64,000 bases of DNA from Ruegeria arenilitoris (GCF_013035315.1 NZ_WQHP01000001.1:310001-374000); one strand, 5' to 3'. Numbered from the stretch's first letter, positions 21,886 to 31,544 are shown. Numbers and translations: made by a program. The notes: generated from the letters alone by a model not told the origin.

Positions 21886-24246
21886 TCAGAACCTTGCCTG
21901 AACAGTCAGGTCAAAGCTTTGTTCCTTGTCGAAGTCCTCTTTCTTCAAAGCTTTCGAGAAGTTGAAGCGCAGCGGACCGAAGGGTGTTTCCCACAGAACC
22001 GACAATCCGATGACGTGGCGAATTGATCCCCCTGCCCCAACGATGTTGGCACCAGCGGTATTCACGTTATCGATGTTGTAAAGGTTACCAACATCGTAGA
22101 ACACGCCGCCGCGCAGACCCAGTTCCTCGGGCAGACCCAGCGGGAAGTCGGATTCGAAACGCGCAACCCAGTAGTAGTTGCCGCCGATCGCGTCATCCTG
22201 GCCGTTGGACAAGTCGCGCGGACCCAGACCGGCAGGTTCAAAGCCACGGAACGTCTGCGGGCCAAGCAAGAAGCGGTCGATCGTCCGGCTGAAGTCATCG
22301 CCGCGCCAATGCAGTGCACCCAGTTCCAGAGTGGCACGCAACACGACCTCTTCGCTCAAAACGCGTGTCTGGGCGATACCGCGGGCGGTCGACTTGTAGA
22401 ACTCGTTGTCGCCACCAAGACCGGCTGCATCAACGCCGACCTCGAACAGGACACCCGCATTTGGGTTCAGACCGCCGAGACGGCTGTCATAGACGTAAGA
22501 GACACCCAAAGTGCTGGACGTGCGCTTGCCCTGGTCGATTTCCGACGAGATGACAGCACCGTTTGTTTCGTTGTCCTGCTGCGTCATCTCGCTGCGGTCC
22601 CAGCCATATCGCAGACGCAACGACGAAAGTTCGCCAATCGCATAACTCAGTTGCGGATTAAAGAAGACCCGCTTTGTATCGTAGCTGGCAAAGCTCGAGT
22701 TGGTCGATGCCAAACCCAGACCCAAGTCAAACTGCAACCTGCGACCCAACAGATATGGTTCGGTGAAGTTCAGGATGTATTGTTCGGAATCCTGCGCGGT
22801 CGACAGGGTCACGCCAAGGTTCTGGCCGCGACCCAGGAAGTTCGACTCGTTCAGGCCAATTGCGATACCGAAGCCGTCTGAGACCGAGTAGCTACCGCCA
22901 AGGCTCAACGAACCGGTGGGTTGTTCCTCGACATCCACATCCACGATCACCTGGCTCGGCGAAGAGCCCTCACGCGGTTCGACATCTGCCACCGCAAAGA
23001 ACCCCAGCGCGCGGATACGTTCGGCGCTTTGGCGAATTTCACGCGGGTTGAACGGGTCCCCTTCGACTGTGTCGAACTGACGGCGGATCACACGGTCCAG
23101 CGTTGTCGTGTTGCCCTCGATATCGATACGCTCAACAAAGATGCGCGGGCCACGGGTCAGAACAAACTGAACATCCAGCGTCAGATCACGCGGGTTTCGC
23201 GTCACACGCGGCTCGACCCGCAGGAAGTCCACACCCTGCTTCAGACCCAACCGTTCTTGGCGCGCAATCGAGTTTTCGATTAGCGACGGCGAATAGGTGA
23301 CGCCCGGTCTGATTTTCAACGCCGCTTGGTAAGCCGCCGGATCCACGCCCGGGATTTCGCTGACGGTGCTGATTTGGCCGAACGAGAATTTCTGACCTTC
23401 GGTGATGTTCATCACAAGGAAGAACGCGTCACGCTCGCGCGTGAACTCAACGTTTGCGCTGTTGACCCGAAAGTCCACGTAACCACGCGACAGATAGAAG
23501 TCGCGGATCACCTGTTTGTCGAACTCGATCCGGTCGGCGATGAACGTATCGCCCCGCAGGAACGTACGCAGGAAGTTCGCTTGCTTGGTTTCCAGAACCC
23601 GACGCAGACGGCGATCCGAGAACGCTCGGTTGCCAACAAAGCTGACGCGCTCAACCTCGATCGTTGTGCCCTCGGAAATCTCAAAGACAAGATCGACCCG
23701 GTTGTCGCTGCGGCGGATGATACGGGGAATTACCGTGGCCGAGACGCGGCCCTGCGCGGAATAGATTGCGGCGATCTGATCGGCATCTGCCTCGGCGGAC
23801 TGGGGCGTAAAGACCCGGCGGGGCTGCGAGTTGATAGCTTCAAGCAGAACGTCGTCCTTAACCCGGCGGTTCCCCTCGATGCTGATCGCATTGATCGTCG
23901 GGTACTCGGCTACTTCGATCACCAGAGTATTCCCGCGTGGCGTCAGTTCGACTGTTTCAAAAACACCACTGTCAAGCAAACGCTGAAAGGCGTCATTCAA
24001 TTGTCCGGCAGTGACGGTCTGCCCCGGTTGGATACCTGTTCGGGCGATAATCGTGGACGTTTCGATCCGTCTGTTACCCTCAACATCGAACGAATTGATG
24101 GTGTAGCTTTGCGCCTGTGCGACCTCGGGTCGGAAGGTAAAGCCTGCTATAAAAACAAAGGAAAAAACTAGTAGCGTCTGCCACAAAATCTTGTTTGTTG
24201 GCTTCTGCCCCCCGCAGGATGTGCCTGCGCCTCGCCTATTAGTCAT
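21886..24246 (-). CDS. bamA: Outer membrane protein assembly factor BamA
   Basis: 786 residues. An N-terminal signal peptide (hydrophobic WQTLLVFSFVFIAGF, cleavage near AQA at about 46) is followed by five POTRA domains (about 47-430; INSFDVEGNRRIETSTI opens the first) and a 16-strand beta barrel with GRGQNLGVTLS, and LRFNFSKALKKEDFDKEQSFDLTVQARF at the end, closing in the aromatic residue typical of outer-membrane proteins. Inserts barrels into the outer membrane. It is separated from rseP by a 42-residue ORF and a terminator, so it needs its own promoter. Confidence 0.98.
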   Translation of the reverse strand: MTNRRGAGTSCGGQKPTNKILWQTLLVFSFVFIAGFTFRPEVAQAQSYTINSFDVEGNRRIETSTIIARTGIQPGQTVTAGQLNDAFQRLLDSGVFETVELTPRGNTLVIEVAEYPTINAISIEGNRRVKDDVLLEAINSQPRRVFTPQSAEADADQIAAIYSAQGRVSATVIPRIIRRSDNRVDLVFEISEGTTIEVERVSFVGNRAFSDRRLRRVLETKQANFLRTFLRGDTFIADRIEFDKQVIRDFYLSRGYVDFRVNSANVEFTRERDAFFLVMNITEGQKFSFGQISTVSEIPGVDPAAYQAALKIRPGVTYSPSLIENSIARQERLGLKQGVDFLRVEPRVTRNPRDLTLDVQFVLTRGPRIFVERIDIEGNTTTLDRVIRRQFDTVEGDPFNPREIRQSAERIRALGFFAVADVEPREGSSPSQVIVDVDVEEQPTGSLSLGGSYSVSDGFGIAIGLNESNFLGRGQNLGVTLSTAQDSEQYILNFTEPYLLGRRLQFDLGLGLASTNSSFASYDTKRVFFNPQLSYAIGELSSLRLRYGWDRSEMTQQDNETNGAVISSEIDQGKRTSSTLGVSYVYDSRLGGLNPNAGVLFEVGVDAAGLGGDNEFYKSTARGIAQTRVLSEEVVLRATLELGALHWRGDDFSRTIDRFLLGPQTFRGFEPAGLGPRDLSNGQDDAIGGNYYWVARFESDFPLGLPEELGLRGGVFYDVGNLYNIDNVNTAGANIVGAGGSIRHVIGLSVLWETPFGPLRFNFSKALKKEDFDKEQSFDLTVQARF

Positions 24247-24281
24247 TTTTTTCTCTACCCAGAATTTTAGGACTTTATTGT

Positions 24282-24310
24282 TGAGTAGCGAGATTAAGTT
24301 TCCTTGTCAA
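24282..24310 (-). promoter_or_regulatory. Possible promoter of bamA
   Basis: On the minus strand a perfect TTGACA (24310-24305) is followed after 17 bp by TACTCA (24287-24282), a poor -10. It lies between the upstream terminator and the bamA start, where a promoter is needed. Moderate to weak support. Confidence 0.35.
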
Positions 24311-24314
24311 AAGA

Positions 24315-24350
24315 CGAAAAAACAAAGCGGCCCGGTGGGCCGCTGTTTGT
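24315..24350 (-). terminator. Intrinsic terminator downstream of the 42-residue ORF
   Basis: Stem AGCGGCCC/GGGCCGCT flanked by ACAAAC/GTTTTTT-like sequences; on the minus strand a T-rich run (TTTGTTTTTT) follows. It ends the rseP side of the cluster before bamA. Confidence 0.75.
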
Positions 24351-24373
24351 CTGAGTTCAGATCAAAGTGAGAA

Positions 24374-24502
24374 TCACAAACTGATCACGTAGGCGCATCC
24401 AGCCATCGCCAATGCGGTGGCGCCGAAAAACAGAAAGTTGTCCCAGTTCAACATGAACAGGACGCTAATGCTTTTGTACGATTTCCGCAGTGCATTCGCC
24501 AT
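24374..24502 (-). CDS. Small membrane protein, 42 residues, between rseP and bamA
   Basis: Short ORF starting MANALRKSYKSISV and ending CAYVISL. AGAGG lies six bases before the ATG. Residues 1-12 are basic (R6, K7, K10); a hydrophobic stretch follows, interrupted by NWDN (19-22) and then FLFFGATALAMAGCAYVISL, one transmembrane helix containing a cysteine. A terminator lies directly downstream, which marks it as the last gene of its transcript. I recognise no family; a role in envelope work is suggested only by its neighbours (rseP and bamA). Confidence 0.6.
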   Translation of the reverse strand: MANALRKSYKSISVLFMLNWDNFLFFGATALAMAGCAYVISL

Positions 24503-24592
24503 TGTGAGCCTCTGACACAGAAAGTTTCCGTGTCAGAACATAGGTGCGGATTAGGGCGAAAATGCGGCTTTTGTATGGGGTGTCAGCCACAA

Positions 24593-25945
24593 TCAGCAAA
24601 GCAGATCGTTTGACACCGAAAAAATCATCAGACCGAGGATCAGTGAAATGCCGACCCCCATCAGCACTTTCAAGGCACCATCGCTGGGTGGTTTTCCGGT
24701 GACCGCTTCGTAGGCGTAGAAAACAAGGTGCCCCCCATCCAACGCAGGAATTGGGAACAGGTTCAGCAAACCAACAGCCGTCGACAAGACCGCGATAAAG
24801 AAAATGAAGCTCTGCGCGCCCTGGCTGGCCATAGCGCCCGAGGTTTCTGCGATTCCAATCGGGCCGGACATATTGCAAGTGCTGATTGCACCGGTGATCA
24901 TGTGCCAAATACCGGACAACGACCCTTCGGCGATCCGCACGGTCTGGCGCGCACCACCAGCCAGCGAATCCCACACACCGGCGGCTTCCTTTGCAGGCTC
25001 AATCATCATGCCGCCGACGATGCCGATGCGCCAATGTGTGACAAACCCTCCCTCGGGCTGCGGTTCATCCGTGCGTCTTGGGGCAAGCGCGAACTCCAGA
25101 TCCGCCCCGTCCCGCCAGACGTTTAGCAACAACACCTTACCGTCGGATCCTTCGACGTGCTCTTTCAATTGATCGAAGGCAAATATCGGGTCGCCGTTGA
25201 CTGAGGTGATGACATCGCCCTTTTTCAGATCGATATCCATAGCCGCGCTACGCGGCGCGACGCTCTGGATTAACGGCGGAAACAACCAAGGAGCGGAGAC
25301 GTCCAGCGTCTGTCCATCGCGGATAACCGTATAGTCCAGAACCGGTTCAACCGGTAGCGCTTCAATAAAGTCGTCCCACGCCCCATCTACCTCGGACTCA
25401 GGCGTTGGGAAGCCTGCAATGGCGATGATCTCATCCCCATCCTGCAATTCCTGAACAGTTCCGGGCAAAGGATGCAACGTGCCAACAGTCAAAGGTTCTT
25501 TGATTTCGCCCTGCGTCAGGAAAATCATCCCGAACACAAGGATCGACATCACAAAGTTGAAGACCGGGCCGGCTGCGACAGTAGCTGAGCGGGCCCAAAG
25601 CGGTGCGCCATGCATAGTGCGACGCAAGTCCTCGGGGCTTTGTTCGACAATCTCAGTCATCGCAGCTTCGTCCTTACCCGAAGCTGCATTGGCATCACCA
25701 AGGAATTTTACATATCCGCCAAAGGGTAACGCCGCGATCTGCCAGCGAGTGCCGCGTTTGTCAACGCGGCTCCAAAGTACGGGACCGAACCCGATCGAGA
25801 ACACCTCGGCATGGATGCCGGACCAACGCCCAACGATGTAATGGCCGTATTCATGCACCGCCACAATCACAGAGAGCGCGATGACGAAGGCAATAATCGT
25901 AAACAGCAAATTGCCAAACTGGGGGATCAGAGAGAGTACGTCCAA
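24593..25945 (-). CDS. rseP: RIP metalloprotease RseP (site-2 protease family)
   Basis: 450 residues from a TTG at 25945, which has GCAGGA upstream and follows the dxr stop by 4 nt; an ATG at 25978 would overlap dxr by 29 nt. Intramembrane zinc protease that cuts anti-sigma factors and signal peptides. HEYGH zinc motif at 31-35, a periplasmic PDZ region (VAPRSAAMDIDLKKGDVITSVNG), and the third ligand motif NLFPIPALDGGHL. Standard partner of dxr, cdsA and bamA in alphaproteobacteria. Confidence 0.95.
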   Translation of the reverse strand: MDVLSLIPQFGNLLFTIIAFVIALSVIVAVHEYGHYIVGRWSGIHAEVFSIGFGPVLWSRVDKRGTRWQIAALPFGGYVKFLGDANAASGKDEAAMTEIVEQSPEDLRRTMHGAPLWARSATVAAGPVFNFVMSILVFGMIFLTQGEIKEPLTVGTLHPLPGTVQELQDGDEIIAIAGFPTPESEVDGAWDDFIEALPVEPVLDYTVIRDGQTLDVSAPWLFPPLIQSVAPRSAAMDIDLKKGDVITSVNGDPIFAFDQLKEHVEGSDGKVLLLNVWRDGADLEFALAPRRTDEPQPEGGFVTHWRIGIVGGMMIEPAKEAAGVWDSLAGGARQTVRIAEGSLSGIWHMITGAISTCNMSGPIGIAETSGAMASQGAQSFIFFIAVLSTAVGLLNLFPIPALDGGHLVFYAYEAVTGKPPSDGALKVLMGVGISLILGLMIFSVSNDLLC

Positions 25946-25949
25946 AATT

Positions 25950-27122
25950 CTATCCTGCTCGTTGGATGACAAAGTCATCAACCCACGTACGTGCCAAATG
26001 GTCCGTTCGCACCACGTTATCAAGAGTCAAAGGGGCATCAATAAGGCCGTTCGATGCCTCAAACCGGTCCAGAACGGCCTCGACAATATCGGCCATCTGC
26101 AAAAAACCGATCTCGCGCGCGATGAACCGATCCAGCGCCCGTTCCTTGGCTGCATTGAACACCGCACCAGACAGTCCGCCACGTTCCATAACATTTCGCG
26201 CCAAGCGAAGCGCGGAATAGCGCGCTTCATCCGGTTCGTTGAACCGCAACTGGCCCAGTTTCGCCAGATCCAGCCGTGCAACAGGCAACTCGCGGCGATC
26301 CGGCCAATTCAAAGCGTAACCGATAGCATGTCGCATATCCGGTGCGCCCATATGGGCCATTACGGCACCGTCATTGAAACCAACCAGCGCGTGAACGATG
26401 GATTCAGGGTGAACCAGCACTTCGATCTGCTTGGGGGAAACGCCAAAGAACTCTTTCGTTTCAATCAGCTCCAGGGCTTTATTGAACATCGAAGCGCTGT
26501 CGATCGTAATTCGTTGCCCCATGTTCCAATTGGGATGGCTTGAGGCCTGTTCAACCGTTGCCTTGGCCAAATCGCTCAGTGGCCAGTCTCGAAAAGCGCC
26601 GCCGCTTGCTGTGATGATGATACGCTCAACCGCATCCATGTTTTCGCCCACTAGGGCCTGAAACACGGCTGAATGTTCGCTGTCGACCGGCAAAAGCCGG
26701 GCATTGTTTGCCTTGGCTGTTTCCAGAACCAGTGCCCCAGCGCAGACGAGCGTTTCCTTGTTGGCCAAGGCCAACGTCGCGCCCTGCTTGAGGACCTCAA
26801 GGCCGGGTTCCAGCCCCGCTGCGCCTACGATGGCAGACATGACCCATTCGGTGGGCCGGGCTGCAGCCTCGACTAGTGCCTTTTGGCCTGCCGTCGCTTC
26901 CACGCTGGACCCTGCCAAGGCAGCGCGGAGGTCGGGTAACCGGTCTTCATAAGCCGTAACTGCGACATCTGCATTCAGACGACGGGCATCTTCGGCCAGT
27001 TTGGTGATATTGGCCCCGCCCGTCAGCGCGACCACGTCATAAGCTGATGGATCCCGGTCAATCAGGTCAATCGTGTTTTGCCCGATGGATCCGGTCGCGC
27101 CCAGAATTGAGATTTTGCGCAT
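25950..27122 (-). CDS. dxr: 1-deoxy-D-xylulose 5-phosphate reductoisomerase
   Basis: 390 residues from the ATG at 27122 (TGATG overlap with cdsA); a GTG one codon upstream is possible. First committed step of the MEP isoprenoid pathway, using NADPH. NADPH motif GATGSIG at 8-14; substrate and metal motifs LLPVDSEHSAVFQ, ASGGAFRD and ASMFNKALELIE; C-terminal helical domain. It supplies precursors to uppS two genes upstream. Confidence 0.97.
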   Translation of the reverse strand: MRKISILGATGSIGQNTIDLIDRDPSAYDVVALTGGANITKLAEDARRLNADVAVTAYEDRLPDLRAALAGSSVEATAGQKALVEAAARPTEWVMSAIVGAAGLEPGLEVLKQGATLALANKETLVCAGALVLETAKANNARLLPVDSEHSAVFQALVGENMDAVERIIITASGGAFRDWPLSDLAKATVEQASSHPNWNMGQRITIDSASMFNKALELIETKEFFGVSPKQIEVLVHPESIVHALVGFNDGAVMAHMGAPDMRHAIGYALNWPDRRELPVARLDLAKLGQLRFNEPDEARYSALRLARNVMERGGLSGAVFNAAKERALDRFIAREIGFLQMADIVEAVLDRFEASNGLIDAPLTLDNVVRTDHLARTWVDDFVIQRAG

Positions 27123-27904
27123 CACATGGCTCCGGGGGAATAGAGAATTCCCGCGATCAAAACGAACAGGGCCGCCCCCATCATGCCGTCGAACCGATCC
27201 AGAAATCCGCCGTGGCCCGGAATCAGGTTCGAGCTGTCTTTGACACCGAACTTACGCTTGGTCGCGCTTTCGACGATGTCTCCGGCCTGACTGGCCATAG
27301 ATGCAAGCACCGAGATCACGACAAACATGACGCCAAATCCCGCGTTTATGGCAAAGATCGTTCCGACCAAAGCCGCAGCGGCCCATCCGCCCGCGGTGCC
27401 AGACCATGTTTTCTTAGGGCTGACCTTGGGCCAGAACTTAGGGCCACCAAAGGTTTTTCCCACAAAATAGCCCGCGACATCCGTCGCCACGACCACCGAA
27501 ATCAGCCAGACCATCCAGCCGAACCCCATGTTTTCGCGGATCGAGATGAAACCCAGACCGGACGCTGCGATCCAGATGGCAAACAGCACATAGGTCCCTT
27601 TGGACCGGCCAACCTGCCCTGCCCCAACCAGCGCCGGGGCCAACAGGATTGGCAACGTGTAAAGCGGCGGAAGGTGGTAACTCAGGACAACGGCCACACC
27701 CGTCAGTATCCCAAGCTGGATTGCGACGCCGTTTCGGCTCGGGTCGATCATGCGAACAAGTTCCCACGTCATCAGTCCGCAGGCGATCGCGATGAAGGAT
27801 TCGAACCACAGGCCGCCCAGCCAGACCTCGACCGCGCCGATGCAGACAAGCACCACCGCAGACAAGACGCGTGCGGTCAAGTCAGACCATCGGCCTTCGC
27901 TCAT
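27122..27904 (-). CDS. cdsA: Phosphatidate cytidylyltransferase
   Basis: 260 residues with about seven membrane helices. Makes CDP-diacylglycerol. C-terminal signature SATKRKFGVKDSSNLIPGHGGFLDRFDG is complete, including the acidic metal ligands. Overlaps uppS by ATGA and dxr by TGATG, so the three are tightly coupled. Confidence 0.96.
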   Translation of the reverse strand: MSEGRWSDLTARVLSAVVLVCIGAVEVWLGGLWFESFIAIACGLMTWELVRMIDPSRNGVAIQLGILTGVAVVLSYHLPPLYTLPILLAPALVGAGQVGRSKGTYVLFAIWIAASGLGFISIRENMGFGWMVWLISVVVATDVAGYFVGKTFGGPKFWPKVSPKKTWSGTAGGWAAAALVGTIFAINAGFGVMFVVISVLASMASQAGDIVESATKRKFGVKDSSNLIPGHGGFLDRFDGMMGAALFVLIAGILYSPGAM

Positions 27905-28626
27905 GCTGGAACAGCTCCAAATCGTCTGTCACGGCGTCCAAAGCTGCGGCACAGACGCTCCAACTCGGCCGAGGTGAAGTCGGGCCAGAGTGTGTCGATG
28001 AACTCATATTCCGAATAGGCCGATTGCCACAGAAGAAAGTTCGAAATCCTCGCTTCACCACTGGTGCGAATGACGAGGTCAGGATCAGGAAGAACACGTG
28101 TATCCAGATACTTGGGTAGCGTTTCTTCATCTACATCTTCGGGGCGCAATCGCCCTTCGGCCACATCGCGTGCCAGACGTTTGGTTGCCCGCGCCACCTC
28201 ATCCCGACCGCCATAATTTAGCGCGATAGTCAGGTGCACTAAATCATTGTGCTGCGTGGCGGCTTCCAAAGTGTCCATCAGATCGGTTAGCTTGGAATCC
28301 AGTCGCACGCGGTCGCCGATAAAGCGGACACACACACCGGCTTGGGTCAGGTTGCGCGTCTCCTTGACGATATAGCGGCGAAACAGGCTCATAAGCCCGG
28401 CCACTTCGACCTGTGTCCTTTTCCAATTCTCAGTCGAGAACGCGAAAACCGTCAGATACTTGATGCCCAGACCGGGGCAAGCCTCGACGACTTCGCGCAC
28501 GCGCCTTGCACCTGCCTGATGCCCAAACAGCCGAGGCCGTTTGCGTGCCTGTGCCCAGCGGCCATTGCCATCCATGATGATGGCAACGTGGCGCGGACCT
28601 GTCGGCGTTTGAGCGGTATCAGGCAT
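27901..28626 (-). CDS. uppS: Isoprenyl transferase (undecaprenyl diphosphate synthase)
   Basis: 241 residues. cis-prenyltransferase making the C55 lipid carrier for peptidoglycan and polysaccharides. HVAIIMDGNGRWA with catalytic D19; later motifs VFAFSTENWKR, ALNYGGRDE and PDPDLVIRTSGEARISNFLLWQSAYSEYEF. Starts 9 bp after frr. Confidence 0.97.
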   Translation of the reverse strand: MPDTAQTPTGPRHVAIIMDGNGRWAQARKRPRLFGHQAGARRVREVVEACPGLGIKYLTVFAFSTENWKRTQVEVAGLMSLFRRYIVKETRNLTQAGVCVRFIGDRVRLDSKLTDLMDTLEAATQHNDLVHLTIALNYGGRDEVARATKRLARDVAEGRLRPEDVDEETLPKYLDTRVLPDPDLVIRTSGEARISNFLLWQSAYSEYEFIDTLWPDFTSAELERLCRSFGRRDRRFGAVPA

Positions 28627-28635
28627 ATCCGGGGC

Positions 28636-29199
28636 TCAGACCTGCATGATCTCTGCCTGCTTGGTCTCAAGCGCGGCATCAACGGTTTTGATCATGGCGT
28701 CGGTCAGGTCCTGAACTTCGCTTTCCCAGAACTTCTGATCGTCTTCCGACATGCCATCGGCCTTGGCTTTTTTGATCTGGTCCATGCCATCGCGGCGGAC
28801 GTTACGGATCGAAACGCGGGCATGCTCGGCATATTGTCCGGCGACTTTGCCAAGTTCGCGGCGGCGTTCTTCGTTCAATTCGGGGATCGGCAACATAATG
28901 ATGGTGCCGTTCAGCTGAGGGTTAATGCCCAACCCGCTTTCACGGATGGCTTTTTCGACTTTGCCGACCAGACCTTTGTCCCAAACATTCACGGTGACCA
29001 TGCGGGGCTCAGGAACGTTTACGGTACCGACCTGGTTGATCGGCGTCATCGATCCGTAGGCATCTACCATCACCGGCTCGAGCATCGAAGCCGAAGCACG
29101 CCCGGTACGCAGAGATGCGAATTCGGTTTTGAGGTTGGACATGGCGCCTTCCATGCGGCGCTTGAGATCATCGGTATCCAGTTCGAAATCGTCAGACAT
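28636..29199 (-). CDS. frr: Ribosome recycling factor
   Basis: 187 residues from the ATG at 29199, with GGGGAG eight bases upstream; a GTG three codons earlier lies too close to that site. Splits the post-termination ribosome together with EF-G. Family motifs: [58 protein letters not shown]. First gene of the envelope cluster here; pyrH, its usual upstream neighbour, is absent, and the DMSP genes lie there instead. Confidence 0.97.
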   Translation of the reverse strand: MSDDFELDTDDLKRRMEGAMSNLKTEFASLRTGRASASMLEPVMVDAYGSMTPINQVGTVNVPEPRMVTVNVWDKGLVGKVEKAIRESGLGINPQLNGTIIMLPIPELNEERRRELGKVAGQYAEHARVSIRNVRRDGMDQIKKAKADGMSEDDQKFWESEVQDLTDAMIKTVDAALETKQAEIMQV

Positions 29200-29330
29200 G
29201 CTGCTCACTCCCCGTCTTCAGGTGCTGTTTGCATGGCTCATAGTCCATAGCAATTGGGATGTATAGCAATGATGCTCGGGAATTGCGCCAATGGCCAGAG
29301 GTGTTTCTGACAATTTCGGGTTCTTTCAAA

Positions 29331-29367
29331 GGCAAAAGGACCGATCGGGGCGCACCTCGACCGGTCC
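29331..29367 (-). terminator. Intrinsic terminator after acuI
   Basis: Minus-strand stem GGACCG.../CGGTCC (29362-29367 with 29338-29343) followed by TTTTGCCTTT. It ends the dmdA-acuI transcript before the frr promoter region (29209-29330, in which I see no gene). Confidence 0.75.
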
Positions 29368-29385
29368 CAATCATTTGTGCGGGAA

Positions 29386-30381
29386 TCAAGCGTTTACATC
29401 GACGACCACGCGACCTTTGACTTGCCCCTTAAGGATATCTGCACCCAATTGTGGCAGTTCGCCCAGAGTTGCCGGATGGACCATCGCCTCAAGCTTGTCC
29501 ATCGGCAGGTCCGTTGCAACGCGCTGCCAGGCGCGCACGCGGTTGGCGTAGGGCTGCATGACGCTGTCGATGCCAAGCAGGTTCACTCCACGCAGCAGAA
29601 ATGGAATGACGCTGGCAGGCAACCCTGCCCCGCCAGCCAGACCAACGGCTGCGACCGAGGCCCCGTATTTCATCTGGCCCAGAACACGCGCCAGCATTTC
29701 GCCGCCGACCGCATCAATACATCCGGCCCAGGTTTCGCTTTCCAGTGGACGTTTCACGGTTTCATTGATGTCTTCGCGCGGGACAATCGTAGTCGCACCA
29801 AGGGACTTGAGGTAATCACCCGCCTCTGGTCGGCCGGTCACAGCGGCCACTTCATAGCCCAGATTGGCCAGAATGGCAGTTGCGACTGATCCAACGCCAC
29901 CGGCGGCACCGGTCACCAGAACAGGCCCGTGTCCGGGTTCAAGGCCATGATCCTCCAACGCCATTACGGCCAGCATTGCGGTAAAACCGGCGGTCCCCAC
30001 GGCCATCGCCTGCCGCGTGTCCAGACCTTCGGGCAGCGGCACCAACCAGTCGGCCAGTGCGTTGGCTTTTTGCGAATAGCCGCCCCAATGGGCTTCACCC
30101 ACACGCCAGCCGGTCAGAACAACCTTGTCGCCGGGCTTGTAACGATCGTCCGAGGAGGCCTCGACCGTACCGCTGTAGTCGACGCCGGGCACGTGCGGAT
30201 AGCTGCGCACCAGACCGCCGCCTTTGGGTGACATGCACAGCCCGTCCTTGTAGTTTACGGTCGAATATTCAACGGCAATCGTCACCTCGCCATGGGGCAG
30301 ATCGCTTTCGGAAAGCTGTTTGACCGAGGCGCTTGCCAGCCCGCTGTCTTCGTCCTTATCCATCACCAATGCATTGAACAT
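29386..30381 (-). CDS. acuI: Acrylyl-CoA reductase (NADPH), MDR family
   Basis: 331 residues. Medium-chain dehydrogenase of the YhdH/AcuI branch: NYKDGLCMSPKGGGLVRSYPHVPGVDYSGTV at the start and NADPH-binding TGAAGGVGSVATAILANLGYEV. It lacks the zinc ligands of alcohol dehydrogenases. In Ruegeria and Rhodobacter AcuI reduces toxic acryloyl-CoA to propionyl-CoA during DMSP breakdown. Lies directly after dmdA in the same direction, the arrangement known from Ruegeria pomeroyi, and ends at a terminator. Confidence 0.93.
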   Translation of the reverse strand: MFNALVMDKDEDSGLASASVKQLSESDLPHGEVTIAVEYSTVNYKDGLCMSPKGGGLVRSYPHVPGVDYSGTVEASSDDRYKPGDKVVLTGWRVGEAHWGGYSQKANALADWLVPLPEGLDTRQAMAVGTAGFTAMLAVMALEDHGLEPGHGPVLVTGAAGGVGSVATAILANLGYEVAAVTGRPEAGDYLKSLGATTIVPREDINETVKRPLESETWAGCIDAVGGEMLARVLGQMKYGASVAAVGLAGGAGLPASVIPFLLRGVNLLGIDSVMQPYANRVRAWQRVATDLPMDKLEAMVHPATLGELPQLGADILKGQVKGRVVVDVNA

Positions 30382-30440
30382 TTAAACTTTCCCTTCTTTT
30401 TCAAACCCTCACCAGCTGATGCTGATGCGCGTATTGCCGT

Positions 30441-31544
30441 TCAAATCCAGAACTTGTCCCGCACGGTCGCGCCACGCAGACCGTCCGGCGTTTCAACTTC
30501 GACCCGAGTACCGGGTTCCCAATGGCTCAGCTTGACCATTCCGATTGCCACGTTTGTCGAGAAATCCGGCGACCAAGTGGTCGACGTCACCTGCCCGACC
30601 CGTTTGCCGCCAGCCACAATCGGCCACGGCCGATCACAGGGCGGAACGGGTTCGCCGTCGATAGCGATTGGTCGGATTTGCTGCACCGGCCCCTCTTTCG
30701 CGACCCGCAGCAAAGCGTCCCTGCCGATACACCCAATCGCCGTGTGCGTATTGCAGAACTTGCCCAGACCACATTCGTGAGGCGTATTGTCGTCAGTCAT
30801 ATCGTTGCCGTATGACAGCAACCCACCCTCAATCCGCTCAATCAGGTTGGGACAACCCGCCCGGACCTGCAGGTCTTCGCCCGCCGCAAACAAGGCGTTC
30901 CATAGGGGCATTCCGATGTCCGACCCTTCGACATAAATCTCGAACCCGCCCTGTTTGGAATAGCCCGATCGCGCGATCGCGAGCTCTCGGCCTTCGAACT
31001 CGAACTTATCGAACTTGAAGAAACGAATATCGCGCACCCTGTCGCCAAAGACACGGGCCATCAACTCATCCGACTTCGGCCCCTGCACCCCGAGCGGAGA
31101 GACATCGGGTTCGTCCACAAGCACGTCGAGCCGGTACCCGTTGGCAATGCCTTTGACCCAAAGCAACAGGTCGCTGTCAGCGATAGAAATCCACCAGCGA
31201 TCTTCTGAAAGCTTCACGGCCACCGGGTCGTTCAGCATCCCGCCCGTTTCATCTACGATGGGCACGTAGTAACACTGCCCCGGAAGCATGCCGCGCAGGT
31301 CCCGCGGGGTCAGCATCTGCATCAACCGTGCCGCATCCGGCCCGCGCAATTCGACCTGCCGTTCACAGGATACATCCCACACCTGAACATGCTCTTTCAG
31401 ATGCCGGTAGTCCACCTCGGCAGATTCAAAAACCGTGGGTAATAACATACGGTTGTAGACTGTATATCCCTTGACGCCAGCCGCTTCGACACCGTCCGAG
31501 AACGGTGTCCGGCGCAGGCGGCGCGAGAGTGCAATTTGAGCCAC
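30441..31544 (-). CDS. dmdA: Dimethylsulfoniopropionate (DMSP) demethylase DmdA
   Basis: 367 residues, the DmdA length. GcvT-like folate-dependent methyltransferase that moves a methyl group from DMSP to tetrahydrofolate, giving methylmercaptopropionate. Recognised by its N-terminal SRRLRRTPFSDGVEAAGVKG, YNRMLLPTVFES, CYYVPIVDETGGMLNDPV, GYSKQGGFEIYVEGSDIG and GNDMTDDNTPHECGLGKF. True glycine-cleavage T-proteins differ in these places. Start is GTG with GAGGAGG six bases before. Preceded by the DUF1326 gene (53 bp gap) and followed by acuI (59 bp gap). A DmdA-like paralogue with another substrate cannot be fully excluded. Confidence 0.92.
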   Translation of the reverse strand: MAQIALSRRLRRTPFSDGVEAAGVKGYTVYNRMLLPTVFESAEVDYRHLKEHVQVWDVSCERQVELRGPDAARLMQMLTPRDLRGMLPGQCYYVPIVDETGGMLNDPVAVKLSEDRWWISIADSDLLLWVKGIANGYRLDVLVDEPDVSPLGVQGPKSDELMARVFGDRVRDIRFFKFDKFEFEGRELAIARSGYSKQGGFEIYVEGSDIGMPLWNALFAAGEDLQVRAGCPNLIERIEGGLLSYGNDMTDDNTPHECGLGKFCNTHTAIGCIGRDALLRVAKEGPVQQIRPIAIDGEPVPPCDRPWPIVAGGKRVGQVTSTTWSPDFSTNVAIGMVKLSHWEPGTRVEVETPDGLRGATVRDKFWI

